A stretch of DNA of 64,000 nucleotides from Bradyrhizobium xenonodulans (GCF_027594865.1 NZ_CP089391.1:7594501-7658500); one strand, 5' to 3'. Counted from the first letter of the stretch, positions 53,061 through 63,046 are shown. The notes: generated from the sequence alone by a model not told the origin. Numbers and translations: made by a program.

Positions 53061-53067
53061 GGCCAAG

Positions 53068-54837
53068 ATGCAGAGCCGGCTCCCCATCCTCATCTTTGCG
53101 CTTGTCATGGCGACGATCCCGTTCGTGCCGGGCATGCCCCCGTTCTGGATCGTGCTGCTCGACAATATCGGCCTTGCGGCCCTCGTCGCCATGGGCCTCG
53201 TGCTACTGACCGGCGTCGGCGGCCTGACCTCGTTCGGTCAAGCCGCCTTCGTCGGCTTTGGCGCCTACACCACTGCGGTGCTGTCGACGGCCTACGGCCT
53301 GTCGCCGTGGCTGACGCTGCCGTTGTCGCTCCTGGTCAGCGGATCGCTCGCGGTGCTGCTCGGCCTCGTCACCGTCCGCCTCTCCGGCCACTATCTGCCG
53401 CTCGGCACCCTCGCCTGGGGACTCGGCCTGTTCTACCTCTTCAGCAAGCTCGAATTTTTGGGGCGCAACGACGGCATCTCGGCGATCCCGCCGCTGTCGA
53501 TCGGCACCTTCAAAATGCTTTCGCCCGGCTCGATCTATTACGCGATCTGGGTGGCCGTGATCCTCTCGGCCCTGCTGACCATGAACCTGCTGGACTCCCG
53601 CACCGGCCGTGCCATCCGGGCGCTGCGCCGCGGCCATGTCGCGGCCGAGGCGTTCGGCGTGCACACGCCGCGCGCAAAACTGCTCGTGTTCATCCATGCC
53701 GCCGTGCTGGCCGGCCTGTCCGGCTGGCTCTATGCCCATCTCCAGCGCGCGGTGAATCCGACGCCGTTCGGTGCGCAGGCCGGCATCGAATATCTCTTCA
53801 TCGCCGTGGTCGGCGGCGCCGGCTATGTCTGGGGCGGCGTGCTCGGCGCGGCGATCGTCGTGGTCCTGAAAGAGGTGCTGCAGAGCTATCTGCCGCTGAT
53901 CCTGCCCGGCTCCGGCCAGGTCGAGACCATCGTGTTCGGCATCATGCTGGTGGCGCTGCTGCAGCTGGCGCCCGGCGGTCTCTGGCCCTGGCTGATGTCG
54001 TTCCTGCCCGAACGCACCAGCGGCAAGAAGCCCGACACCTCGCTGAAGCTGGAGCAGCGCACCCGCGCGCCCGGCGAGGCCAGCGTGCTCCTCCAGGTCG
54101 AGAAGGCGCGCAAGCAATTTGGCGGCGTGGTCGCGGTCAACAACGTCTCCTTCGACGTCCAGGCCCGCGAGATCGTCGCACTGATCGGACCGAACGGCGC
54201 CGGCAAGAGCACGACGTTCAACCTGATCACCGGCGTGCTGTCGGCGACATCAGGCTCGATCTCGGTGCTCGGCAACAAGGTCGACAACGCCCCTCCGCAG
54301 GAGATCGTCAAGCTCGGCATCAGCAGGACCTTCCAGCACGTCAAGCTGGTCCCCGATATGACCGTGCTGGAGAATGTTGCGATCGGCGCACATCTGCGCG
54401 GCCATTCGGGCCCGATCTCCTCGATGCTCCGGCTCGACCGCGCGGACGAAGCCAAGCTGCTCGCGGAGGCCGCCCGCCAGATCGAGCGCGTCGGCCTCAC
54501 CGAGCAGATGCACCAGCTTGCAGGCAGCCTTTCGCTCGGCCAGCAGCGCATCGTCGAGATCGCGCGCGCTCTCTGCGTCGATCCGATGCTGCTGCTGCTC
54601 GACGAGCCGGCCGCCGGCCTGCGCCACATGGAGAAGCAGCGGCTCGCGACGCTGCTGCGCGAGCTGCGCGACGGCGGAATGTCCGTCCTTTTGGTCGAGC
54701 ACGATATGGGCTTCGTGATGAACCTCGCCGACCGCATCGTGGTGCTCGATTTCGGCACCAAGATCGCCGAAGGTACCCCCGCCACGATCAAGACCAACCC
54801 CGAAGTGATCAAGGCCTATCTCGGAGTGGCGGCATGA
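53068..54837 (+). CDS. Fused LivM-type permease and LivG-type ATPase
   Basis: A single 589-residue chain combining a nine-helix LivM permease (about 1-315; [68 protein letters not shown]) and a complete LivG ATPase (about 340-589; Walker [12 protein letters not shown] near residue 374, [17 protein letters not shown], signature [15 protein letters not shown], Walker [13 protein letters not shown]). Between them is a charged linker ([20 protein letters not shown]). Fusions like this occur in some betaproteobacterial and rhizobial transporters. It lies eight bases after the permease gene and overlaps the next ATPase by four bases. Confidence 0.93.
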   Translation: MQSRLPILIFALVMATIPFVPGMPPFWIVLLDNIGLAALVAMGLVLLTGVGGLTSFGQAAFVGFGAYTTAVLSTAYGLSPWLTLPLSLLVSGSLAVLLGLVTVRLSGHYLPLGTLAWGLGLFYLFSKLEFLGRNDGISAIPPLSIGTFKMLSPGSIYYAIWVAVILSALLTMNLLDSRTGRAIRALRRGHVAAEAFGVHTPRAKLLVFIHAAVLAGLSGWLYAHLQRAVNPTPFGAQAGIEYLFIAVVGGAGYVWGGVLGAAIVVVLKEVLQSYLPLILPGSGQVETIVFGIMLVALLQLAPGGLWPWLMSFLPERTSGKKPDTSLKLEQRTRAPGEASVLLQVEKARKQFGGVVAVNNVSFDVQAREIVALIGPNGAGKSTTFNLITGVLSATSGSISVLGNKVDNAPPQEIVKLGISRTFQHVKLVPDMTVLENVAIGAHLRGHSGPISSMLRLDRADEAKLLAEAARQIERVGLTEQMHQLAGSLSLGQQRIVEIARALCVDPMLLLLDEPAAGLRHMEKQRLATLLRELRDGGMSVLLVEHDMGFVMNLADRIVVLDFGTKIAEGTPATIKTNPEVIKAYLGVAA

Positions 54838-55565
54838 GCACGCTGTTGTCCGTCGCCGACGCGCATGTCGCCTACGGCAAGGTCGAGGCGGTGCGCTCGG
54901 TCTCGCTCGAGGTCGGCGCCAACCAGATCGTCACCATCGTCGGCGCCAACGGCGCCGGCAAGACCACGCTGCTGTCGGCCATCATGGGCATTCTGCCGCT
55001 GAAGGGCCGCGTCGCCTTTGCCGGGCAGGATCTCGCCCGGTTCGACATCGAGGATCGCGTCGCGATGGGGCTTGGGCTCGTGCCCGAGCACCGCGAATTG
55101 TTCGTGACCATGAATGTCGAGGACAATCTCGAGCTGGGCGCCTTCCGCATCGAGCGAAGCAAGGCCAAAGCCTCGATAGAGCGGATCTACACGCTGTTTC
55201 CCCGGCTGAAGGAGCGCCGCAAGCAGCTCGCCGGCACGCTCTCCGGCGGCGAGCAGCAGATGCTCGCGATGGGCCGCGCGCTGATGGGCGAGCCCAAGCT
55301 GCTGATGCTGGACGAGCCGAGCCTCGGCCTCGCCCCCATCATCGTCGCCGACATCTTCCGCATCGTCACCGAGCTCCGCGCCAGCGGCGTCTCCGTGCTG
55401 CTGGTCGAGCAGAACGCACAGGCCGCGCTGAAGATCGCCGACCAGGCCTATGTGATGGAGCTCGGCGAGTTCGTGCTCAGCGGCAAGGCCAGCGACATCG
55501 CCGCAAACGAACGCGTCGCGGCGAGCTATCTCGGCTTCCAGCACGAAGGCGCGAGTGTCATCTGA
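54834..55565 (+). CDS. Branched-chain-type ABC ATPase (LivF class), second system
   Basis: A 243-residue ATPase with Walker A IVGANGAGKTT, GLGLVPEHRELFVTMNVEDNLELGA, signature LSGGEQQMLAMGRAL, Walker B LMLDEPSLGLAP and LLVEQNAQ. The start is ATG 54834, overlapping the previous stop as ATGA; the reading frame is open much further upstream but only as a shadow of the fused gene. No receptor gene follows; a repeat hairpin and a converging gene come next. The importer must use a receptor encoded elsewhere. Confidence 0.94.
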   Translation: MSTLLSVADAHVAYGKVEAVRSVSLEVGANQIVTIVGANGAGKTTLLSAIMGILPLKGRVAFAGQDLARFDIEDRVAMGLGLVPEHRELFVTMNVEDNLELGAFRIERSKAKASIERIYTLFPRLKERRKQLAGTLSGGEQQMLAMGRALMGEPKLLMLDEPSLGLAPIIVADIFRIVTELRASGVSVLLVEQNAQAALKIADQAYVMELGEFVLSGKASDIAANERVAASYLGFQHEGASVI

Positions 55566-55583
55566 CATTGCGGCTTGCTCCCC

Positions 55584-55609
55584 CACCCTCTCCCACAGGG
55601 GAGAGGGTG
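55584..55609. terminator. Hairpin between the second ABC operon and the PPOX gene
   Basis: CACCCTCTCCC pairs with GGGAGAGGGTG around ACAGG. It is a copy of the CTCTCCC-type palindromic repeat and lies between convergent genes, where it could serve as a terminator. No T-tract is present. Confidence 0.55.
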
Positions 55610-55644
55610 CACCGAGCGTGTCGCATCTGCTTTCACTTGAAAAC

Positions 55645-56268
55645 TCAACCCGCCGCCTTCTCGCCCTTCAACGCCGCCACCTCCTCCTCAAGCTCCGCGA
55701 TCCGCTGGTCCCTTGCCGCCAGCGCCGCCGCCACATCCGGCGCGTCGAACTTCTGCGGGATGTGCTGCGGGCAGTTGGTGTCCCACGCCGCGATCTTGAA
55801 CAGGATCACCTGCTCCGGCCTGGCGCGGTATCCCTTCGGCATCAGCGACGTGGTCAGCGCCTCGTCGTCCTCGACCACGCGCGCCTCGCCCCAGATCTTC
55901 ACGCGGCGGCGATGGGCGTAGTCCATCACGAAGATGTAGGCCTTGGGATTCTCCGACAGGTTTCCCTGCGTGATGTATTGCCGGTTGCCGGCGTAGTCGG
56001 TGAAGGCCAACGTCTGCTTGTCCAGCACCTTCAAGAAGCCTTTCGGCCCGCCGCGGTGCTGGATGTAGGGCTGGCCGTCGGCCGAGGCTGTCGCAAAGTA
56101 GAAGCTGTTGGCGTCGGCCAGGAACGCTGCGAGGTTGTCGTCGACCTCGGTGCGCCATCCCCGCTGCTCGGCATGGGCGTAGCCGTCGCGCGATCCCTTT
56201 CGGGTCTGGATCGATTTCACCGCCGGCGAGAAGGCGACGTCGCTGGCATAGGTGTGAACTGCGGTCAT
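55645..56268 (-). CDS. Pyridoxamine 5'-phosphate oxidase-like flavin-binding protein
   Basis: A 207-residue protein of the PPOX split-barrel family. Core parts: DANSFYFATASADGQPYIQHRGGPKGFLKVLD, LAFTDYAGNRQYITQGNLSENPKAYIFVMDYAHRRRVKIWGEARVVED. The C-terminal 30 residues (FDAPDVAAALAARDQRIAELEEEVAALKGEK) form a likely coiled coil, which is an added feature. Such proteins bind FMN or heme or reduce small substrates. AGGAGATATTCC precedes ATG 56268. It faces away from a LysR gene 121 bases apart, likely its regulator. Confidence 0.87.
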   Translation of the reverse strand: MTAVHTYASDVAFSPAVKSIQTRKGSRDGYAHAEQRGWRTEVDDNLAAFLADANSFYFATASADGQPYIQHRGGPKGFLKVLDKQTLAFTDYAGNRQYITQGNLSENPKAYIFVMDYAHRRRVKIWGEARVVEDDEALTTSLMPKGYRARPEQVILFKIAAWDTNCPQHIPQKFDAPDVAAALAARDQRIAELEEEVAALKGEKAAG

Positions 56269-56367
56269 CGGAATATCTCCTGGAATCCCGGCGCATTGCT
56301 GCGTCTTTCGGGTACTAAGGTGGACCTCCCCGCGGTTAAAACAATCGCGACGCTTGACACTTCATCG

Positions 56368-56382
56368 TTGCAATATATGCAA
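56368..56382. promoter_or_regulatory. Palindrome overlapping the LysR gene promoter
   Basis: TTGCAATATATGCAA has inverted TTGCA/TGCAA arms around five AT bases, a LysR-type binding pattern. A TTGACA -35 box at 56354-56359 precedes it, with a -10-like TATGCA at 56376-56381, so a bound protein would block the LysR gene, whose ATG is at 56390. Confidence 0.65.
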
Positions 56383-56389
56383 TAATGCC

Positions 56390-57274
56390 ATGGACCGCCT
56401 CGAAGCCATGCATGTCTTCGTCACCGTCGCCGATCTGCGCGGCTTTGCGCCGGCAGCGCGCAAGCTGCGGCTGTCGCCGTCGGCGGTGACGCGGCTGATC
56501 GCGGCGCTGGAGGAGCATCTCGGCGCGCGGCTGCTGCAGCGGACCACGCGGCAGGTGCGATTGACCGACGTCGGCACCCGCTATCTGGAGCGCGCCCGGC
56601 GCATTCTTGCCGATGTCGAGGAAGCCGACGGCTCGGCGCGGGAGGAGCGCAACCGGCCGAGCGGACGTCTCGTGGTGTCGGCGCCGGTCGGCTTCGGCCG
56701 GCTCCACGTCGGGCCGGTCATGACCGCGTACCTGAAGCGCTATCCCGAGGTGGCCTGCGAGCTCCGCCTGTCGGACCACCTCGTCAACCTCGTGGAAGAT
56801 GCGGTCGACGCCGCGGTGCGGATCGGCCATCTCGCCGACTCCTCGCTGGTCGCGCGCCAGGTCGGCGAGATGCGGCGGATCGTGGTGGCAACGCCGGGCT
56901 ATCTCAAGCGTCATGGCGAGCCGAAGACGCCGGAGGAATTGCCCGTGCATCAGACCATCGCGTTCGGTCCGTCCGTGAGCTGGCGCTTCGTGCAGGACGG
57001 CCGCGACATCGAAGTCACGCCGACGCCACGTTTTACCAGCAACAGCGCCGACGCCGCATTGCAGTACGCCGAAGCCGGCGGCGGCGCGACGCGCGTGCTG
57101 GCCTATCAGGCCGCCGAAGGCCTGAAGCGCGGGCGCTTGAAAATCGTGCTGGCCAAATACGAGCAGCCGGCGCTGCCGATCCACATCGTCTACCCGACCT
57201 CGCGCCTGCTCTCGGCCAAGGTGCGCGCGTTCATCGATCTCGTGGTCGAGACGACGGAGTGGAAGTTTGGGTGA
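56390..57274 (+). CDS. LysR-family transcriptional regulator
   Basis: A 294-residue regulator starting MDRLEAMHVFVTVADLRGFAPAARKLRLSPSAVTRLIAALEEHLGARLLQRTTRQVRLTDVG, the standard LysR helix-turn-helix, followed by a substrate-binding-type domain with RPSGRLVVSAPVGFGRLHVGP and YPEVACELRLSDHLVNLVEDAVDAAVRIG. It belongs to the large CrgA/AaeR-like subgroup. Divergent from the PPOX-like gene, it probably controls that gene and itself. ATG 56390 gives the correct N-terminus. The message would have a very short leader. Confidence 0.93.
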   Translation: MDRLEAMHVFVTVADLRGFAPAARKLRLSPSAVTRLIAALEEHLGARLLQRTTRQVRLTDVGTRYLERARRILADVEEADGSAREERNRPSGRLVVSAPVGFGRLHVGPVMTAYLKRYPEVACELRLSDHLVNLVEDAVDAAVRIGHLADSSLVARQVGEMRRIVVATPGYLKRHGEPKTPEELPVHQTIAFGPSVSWRFVQDGRDIEVTPTPRFTSNSADAALQYAEAGGGATRVLAYQAAEGLKRGRLKIVLAKYEQPALPIHIVYPTSRLLSAKVRAFIDLVVETTEWKFG

Positions 57275-57340
57275 CGACCGTGTCCCGGCTCTGCAGCGCA
57301 CCGCAGGAGGCGCTGCGCTGCGTCCGGGGCAGGAGACCGG

Positions 57341-57760
57341 CTACCCCTTCTTCGGCACCACGCGGAACGTGCCGCTGGCCCGCGCAATCACGGCATCGTC
57401 GGCCTTCACCAGGCACTGTGCGAAGCAGATCGTCTTGCCGGTCTTGATCACGTCGCTCTCGATCGAACACCACTGGCCGATCTCGGCGGAGCCGACGAAA
57501 TCGATCGCGAGCGAGACCGTCACGAACGAGATGGTCCAGTTCGTCACCTGCGCGCAGCTATAGCCCATGGCGTTGTCGGCGAGCGCCGTGATGAGGCCGC
57601 CATGGATCAGGCCGCGACCATTGGTGTGCGGCCTTGCCAGCCGCAGGCCGATGATGACGGCCTTGTCAGTTTTCTTTGCGTAGAGCGGCTCCCAGGGTTC
57701 GGTGAGCGGGCTCTTGCGGGAGAGCGGCTCGAAGCCGTCGGGGATGTCGGTGTCGGTCAT
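57341..57760 (-). CDS. Hotdog-fold thioesterase (PaaI family)
   Basis: A 139-residue protein with the PaaI-type core NGRGLIHGGLITALADNAMGYSC, in which the His-Gly-Gly and following Asp are the catalytic elements, and WTISFVTVSLAIDFVGSAEIGQW. It hydrolyses acyl-CoA thioesters, often aromatic or medium-chain. It converges on the LysR gene and starts 231 bases from the repeat-bounded pobA. The location near aromatic genes suggests aryl-CoA, but this is inferred. Confidence 0.9.
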   Translation of the reverse strand: MTDTDIPDGFEPLSRKSPLTEPWEPLYAKKTDKAVIIGLRLARPHTNGRGLIHGGLITALADNAMGYSCAQVTNWTISFVTVSLAIDFVGSAEIGQWCSIESDVIKTGKTICFAQCLVKADDAVIARASGTFRVVPKKG

Positions 57761-57885
57761 GAATGTCTCGCGTCGTTGCTTGCCGGCATTGAACGCGAAG
57801 TCGATGACAGTTTCACCGCCTACAAAGTTTTAAACGGGATTTGCGCGGGTGTTTGAAATGGGCGGGCGGGCGCAAACACAGATCT

Positions 57886-57976
57886 CGTAGGGTGGGCAAA
57901 GGCACGAAGTGCCGTGCCCACGACCTCGCCATGATCGAGAGCGCTGGTGGGCACGCTGCGCTTTGCCCACCCTACG
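57886..57976. repeat. Palindromic intergenic repeat downstream of pobA
   Basis: CGTAGGGTGGGCAAAG (57886-57901) and CTTTGCCCACCCTACG (57961-57976) are perfect inverted 16-base arms, with a nested CGTGCCCAC / GTGGGCACG pair inside. It is the same family as the repeat at 5689-5773 and may end the pobA transcript, which stops 16 bases away. Confidence 0.9.
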
Positions 57977-57991
57977 GCACCGACATCGCCG

Positions 57992-59212
<1,221 letters not shown>

Positions 59213-59227
59213 TCATCCGCACACGAT

Positions 59228-59244
59228 AATTATATCATATAATT
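59228..59244. promoter_or_regulatory. Perfect AT palindrome upstream of pobA
   Basis: AATTATATCATATAATT is a perfect 17-base palindrome, 66 bases upstream of the pobA start and on the pobA side of the divergent gap. It fits a MarR- or GntR-type operator or could overlap the pobA promoter. Confidence 0.6.
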
Positions 59245-59349
59245 GTTGGGAAAAGGGGAGCGCGCGTCGCAGCTCACGGCGACAAATCCAAGCGACATCG
59301 ATGACGCGGCGGCACGCCGCGCCAGTTCCGGCTTGAACGCGCCGGGCAA

Positions 59350-59369
59350 TTAGATAACATGTTAATTAA
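59350..59369. promoter_or_regulatory. Imperfect palindrome upstream of the TRAP receptor gene
   Basis: TTAGATAACATGTTAATTAA is a 20-base imperfect palindrome (8 of 10 pairs) with a perfect TAACATGTTA core. It lies 46 bases before the TRAP receptor start and could be the operator of that operon. Confidence 0.55.
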
Positions 59370-59415
59370 AGAAACCGGGCCAAGAAGCCTGCCGTCAAAA
59401 AGAGGGAGACGACCG

Positions 59416-60432
59416 ATGAGGAAAGCGTGCCTGGCGCTACTGCTGGCAGCTAGCGTGACGCCTGCATTCGCGCAGGACAAGACCATCGACCTGAAGGTTT
59501 CGCACTGGGTGCCGGCCTCGCACCCGCTGCAGAAGTCGCTGGAAGACTGGGTCGCCGCGGTGAACAAGGATTCCGGCGGCACCATCACCGGTAAGGTGTT
59601 TCCAGCCCAGCAGCTCGGCAAGGCGTTCGACCATTACGACATGGCGCGCGACGGCATCGCCGACGTCACCTATGTCAATCCCGGCTACCAGCCCGGCCGC
59701 TTTCCGGTGATCGGCGCCGGCGAGCTGCCATTCCTCGTCTCCGACGCCAAGGGTGGCTCCATGGGCCTGGATGCCTGGTACCGCAAATACGCCGAGAAGG
59801 AGATGAAGGACGTCAAATATTGCCTCGCCTTCGTCCACTCGCCCTCCTCGTTCCATTCCAAGGCCAAGAAGATCGTGATGCCGGAGGACGTGAAGGGCAT
59901 GAAGATCCGCCCTGCCCACGCCACCATGGCCAATTTCGTCACCTCGCTCGGCGGCACCAATGTGCAGTCCTCGGCGCCGGAAGTGCGCGACATCATCGAG
60001 CGCGGCGTCGCCGACGGCGTGACCTTCCCCTGGGGCTCCCTCGTGCTGTTCGGCATCGACAAGGTGACCAAGTACGACATGGAGGCGCCGCTCTACACCA
60101 CGACTTTCGTGTTCGTGATCAACAAGGACAAGTACAATGCGATGTCCGACAAGCAGAAGGCGGCGATCGACAAGAACTGCTCGGTCGAGATGGCGGGTGT
60201 GGTCGGCGAGCACTGGGGCAAGTTCGAGGACGCCGGCGTCGACAAGGTCAAGGCCGAGAGCAGTCACGAGGTCTACAAGCTGACGGCCGAGCAGACCGCC
60301 GCCTGGAAGAAGTCCGCCGAGCCGCTGGTCAAGACCTGGGGCGACGGCGCCAAGAAGGCGGGTGCTGATCCGGATGCGGCGCTGGCGGACTTGAAGGCGT
60401 CGTTGAAGAAGTACAACGCGCTGGCGGAGTAG
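59416..60432 (+). CDS. TRAP transporter periplasmic receptor (DctP family)
   Basis: A 338-residue protein with a signal peptide (RKACLALLLAASVTPAFAQ). The mature part has LKVSHWVPASHPLQKSLEDWV, the DctP fold with PEDVKGMKIRPAH, whose Arg commonly binds the carboxylate of the ligand, and GVADGVTFPWGSLVLFGIDKVTKY. ATG 59416 has a GGGAG site. It binds an organic acid for the two membrane proteins encoded downstream. Next to pobA and divergent from it, the ligand could be an aromatic acid (compare TarP-type receptors), but this is inferred. Confidence 0.93.
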   Translation: MRKACLALLLAASVTPAFAQDKTIDLKVSHWVPASHPLQKSLEDWVAAVNKDSGGTITGKVFPAQQLGKAFDHYDMARDGIADVTYVNPGYQPGRFPVIGAGELPFLVSDAKGGSMGLDAWYRKYAEKEMKDVKYCLAFVHSPSSFHSKAKKIVMPEDVKGMKIRPAHATMANFVTSLGGTNVQSSAPEVRDIIERGVADGVTFPWGSLVLFGIDKVTKYDMEAPLYTTTFVFVINKDKYNAMSDKQKAAIDKNCSVEMAGVVGEHWGKFEDAGVDKVKAESSHEVYKLTAEQTAAWKKSAEPLVKTWGDGAKKAGADPDAALADLKASLKKYNALAE

Positions 60433-60460
60433 CCGCTACTGCGGCCGCGCACTCGCTGCA

Positions 60461-60578
60461 CCTCTCCCGCCTGCGGGAGAGGTCGGCGCGAAGCGCCGGG
60501 TGAGGGTTCTCTCCGCTTGGGGGGGCTCGCCCAGCGGAGACACCCTCTCCCCAACCCTCCCCCGCAAGCGGGGGAGGG
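60461..60578. repeat. Palindromic repeat between TRAP receptor and small permease genes
   Basis: Two hairpins, CCTCTCCCGCCTGCGGGAGAGG (60461-60482) and CCCTCCCCCGCAAGCGGGGGAGGG (60555-60578), flank inner GGGTGAGGGT and ACCCTC-type arms. It is of the CTCTCCC type. In the operon it would lower expression of the membrane components relative to the receptor. Confidence 0.85.
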
Positions 60579-60643
60579 AGCCCACCTTCCTCGCGGAAAC
60601 GGCTGCATCCAACTTCGCTGACTTTAAATAGGATTCTTCCCCC

Positions 60644-61153
60644 ATGAAGCGCTCCTGGATGGACCGCATCATCGACACGATCGAATGGATCGCGGCCGGC
60701 TTCGTCGGCATTGTCGCGCTCGACATCTTCCTGTCGGTGCTGCTGCGCAACACGCTGAACTATTCGATCCCGGACTCGTTCGACATCGGCCGCATGCTGC
60801 TCGGCATCCTGATCTTCTGGGGCATCGCCGCGACCTCCTATCGCGGCACCCACATCACGGTGGATCTCGTCTGGGGCAATGTCGGACCGCGCTATCAGCG
60901 CTGGATCGACGTGTTCGCGACGCTGGTGCTGCTGTTCGTCGTCACCGTGCAGACCTGGACGCTGTTCGACAAGGTGCGCGGCACCTACAACGACAACGTC
61001 CAGACCTTCGACATGCACATGCCGACCTGGCCGTTCTTCGCGATCGCCTGGATCGGCGACGTCTCGGCCGTGCTGCTGATCGCGATCCGCACCTACCGGC
61101 TGATCTTCCATCCCGAAGAGATGCACGACCCCAAGCTGAAGGCGACGGAGTAA
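60644..61153 (+). CDS. TRAP transporter small permease (DctQ family)
   Basis: A 169-residue membrane protein with four predicted helices (IEWIAAGFVGIVALDIFLSVLLRN, LLGILIFWGIAATSYRG, WIDVFATLVLLFVVTVQTWTLF, WPFFAIAWIGDVSAVLLIAIRTYRL), as in DctQ proteins. It is separated from the receptor gene by a repeat but ends two bases before the large permease, so the two permease genes are translationally close. The ribosome site before ATG 60644 is weak. Confidence 0.92.
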   Translation: MKRSWMDRIIDTIEWIAAGFVGIVALDIFLSVLLRNTLNYSIPDSFDIGRMLLGILIFWGIAATSYRGTHITVDLVWGNVGPRYQRWIDVFATLVLLFVVTVQTWTLFDKVRGTYNDNVQTFDMHMPTWPFFAIAWIGDVSAVLLIAIRTYRLIFHPEEMHDPKLKATE

Positions 61154-61155
61154 TC

Positions 61156-62475
61156 ATGAGCACCGATGCCGTCGCCGTAATCGGCTTCGTTTCCCTCTTC
61201 ATCCTGATGCTGCTGCGCGTGCCCGTTGGCATGGCCATGGGCCTCGTCGGCGTCTCCGGCTTCGCCTATCTCGTCAACGGGACGGCGGCGCTGAAGCTGG
61301 TCGGCCAGACCTCGATGCGCACGGTCACCGACTATACTTTCGGCGTCATCCCGATGTTCCTGCTGATGGGCTCCTTCGTCAGCCATTCCGGCATGAGCCG
61401 CGAGCTGTTCCGCGCCGCCAACGGTTTTGTCGGGCATCTGCGCGGCGGGCTCGGCATCGCCACCGTCGGCGCCTGCGGCGGCTTCGCCGCGATCTGCGGC
61501 TCGTCGGTCGCGACCGCCGCGACCTTCTCCGCGGTCGCGTATCCCGAGATGCGCCGCTTCGGCTATCCGCAATCCTTCGCCACGGGCGTGATCGCGGCGG
61601 GCGGCACGCTGGGCGCGATGCTGCCGCCCTCCACCGTGCTCGCGGTCTACGGCATCATCACCGAGCAGGACATCGGAAAACTCTTCATCGCCGGCATTAT
61701 CCCGGGCCTGCTGGCGATGAGCATGTACATGATCACGATCTTCCTGATCGGCTATTTCCGCCCCGACTTCCTGCCCAAGGGCAAGGTGCTGCCGTGGCGC
61801 GAGCGCTTCGCCGGATTGAAGGAGATCTGGGCGCCGGTGCTGCTGTTCGTGTTCGTGATCGGCGGCCTCTACGGCCTGCCCTTCCTGCCGCGCTTCACGC
61901 CGACGGAAGCGGGCGGCGTCGGTGCCGCGGGCGCCTTCATCATCGGCGTGGTCACGGGCCGGCTCGACCGCGAGAAGATTCTGGCCTCGCTGCTCCAGGC
62001 GACGCGCACCGCGGCCGCGGTGTTCACCGTGCTGATCGGCGCGTTGATCTTCGGCTATTTCCTCACGGTGACGCAGACGCCGCAGAAGGTGACCGAATTC
62101 CTCACCGGCCTCGGCCTCGGCCCCTACGGCGTGCTGGCGTTGATCATGGTGATGTATCTCGTGCTCGGCTGCCTGATGGACGCCATGGCGATGATCATCC
62201 TGACCGTGCCGATCATCTTCCCCGTCATCACGCATCTCGGCTTCGATCCGATCTGGTTCGGCGTCATCATCGTGATGACCGTCGAGCTCGGCCTGATCCA
62301 TCCGCCGGTGGGAATGAACGTCTTTGTCATCAAAAGCGTGGTGAAGGACGTGTCCTTCTCCACCATCTTCAAGGGCGTGATCCCGTTCGTCGCGACCGAC
62401 CTCGTGCGCCTCGTGATCCTGATCGCCTTCCCGCTGCTGGCGACATGGCTGCCGACGCGGATGATGGCGCATTGA
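61156..62475 (+). CDS. TRAP transporter large permease (DctM family)
   Basis: A 439-residue membrane protein with some 12 helices. DctM features are LLRVPVGMAMGLVGVSGF, FGVIPMFLLMGSFVSHSGMSRELF, GGFAAICGSSVATAATFSAVAYPEM, GTLGAMLPPSTVLAVYGI and GLIHPPVGMNVFVIKSV. It catalyses sodium-driven uptake with the receptor and DctQ. ATG 61156 is chosen; the frame extends upstream only as a shadow of the small permease gene. The next gene, for a DUF3237 protein, starts 12 bases after its stop. Confidence 0.95.
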   Translation: MSTDAVAVIGFVSLFILMLLRVPVGMAMGLVGVSGFAYLVNGTAALKLVGQTSMRTVTDYTFGVIPMFLLMGSFVSHSGMSRELFRAANGFVGHLRGGLGIATVGACGGFAAICGSSVATAATFSAVAYPEMRRFGYPQSFATGVIAAGGTLGAMLPPSTVLAVYGIITEQDIGKLFIAGIIPGLLAMSMYMITIFLIGYFRPDFLPKGKVLPWRERFAGLKEIWAPVLLFVFVIGGLYGLPFLPRFTPTEAGGVGAAGAFIIGVVTGRLDREKILASLLQATRTAAAVFTVLIGALIFGYFLTVTQTPQKVTEFLTGLGLGPYGVLALIMVMYLVLGCLMDAMAMIILTVPIIFPVITHLGFDPIWFGVIIVMTVELGLIHPPVGMNVFVIKSVVKDVSFSTIFKGVIPFVATDLVRLVILIAFPLLATWLPTRMMAH

Positions 62476-62487
62476 CGAGGTGAAGCG

Positions 62488-62949
62488 ATGACCACACCTG
62501 CGCTCGAGACCAAATACGTCTTCACCATCACCGCCAAAATCGGCGACGTCGTCACCGCCGGCGAGACCGGCATCGGCGTGCGCCGGATCATTCCGATCAT
62601 CGGCGGCGAGGTGACGGGCGGGATCGCCGGAAAAGTGCTGCCGTTCGGCGCCGACTTCCAGACCATCCGCCCCAACGAGCTGATCGACCTGGAGGCCAAA
62701 TATGCATTCGAGACCGATGACGGCGCCATTGTCTATGTCGAGAACAAGGGGATGCGCTTCGGCCCGGTCGAGCTGCTGCAAAAGCTCAAGCGCGGCGAGC
62801 CGGTCGACCCAAAACTGATCTATTTCCGCACCGTGCCGAAGTTCGAGACAGGGCACGAGAGGTACCGCTGGCTGATGCAGCACATCTTTGTCGGCTCGGC
62901 CGCGCGGCACGCAGATCGCGTGGTGATCGACGTGCATCAGGTGGTGTGA
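62488..62949 (+). CDS. DUF3237 family protein, linked to the TRAP transporter
   Basis: A 153-residue protein of the DUF3237 family: LETKYVFTITAKIG...GVRRIIPIIGGEVTGGIAGKVLPFGADFQTIRPNELIDLEAKYAFETDDGAIVYVENKGMRFGP and the C-terminal YFRTVPKFETGHERYRWLMQHIFVGSAARHADRVVIDVHQVV. The fold is a small beta barrel; no catalytic motif is known to me. It shares an operon with a TRAP transporter (GAGGTGAAG before ATG 62488), so it probably acts on or senses the imported compound. Confidence 0.85.
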   Translation: MTTPALETKYVFTITAKIGDVVTAGETGIGVRRIIPIIGGEVTGGIAGKVLPFGADFQTIRPNELIDLEAKYAFETDDGAIVYVENKGMRFGPVELLQKLKRGEPVDPKLIYFRTVPKFETGHERYRWLMQHIFVGSAARHADRVVIDVHQVV

Positions 62950-63046
62950 TCCGCGCCTCGGCGCGCTTGCAACGAAGCTTCCGCAAAAATAGCATCGGAC
63001 CCATTGCAAGTATGGATCCGATCATTTTTGATTTGAGGAGGCGACG

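Noticed and set aside
53307..54833. Long open frame upstream of and in frame with the second LivF-type ATPase
   Set aside because: It overlaps the fused permease-ATPase gene in another frame and is very Arg-rich; the real ATPase starts at ATG 54834.
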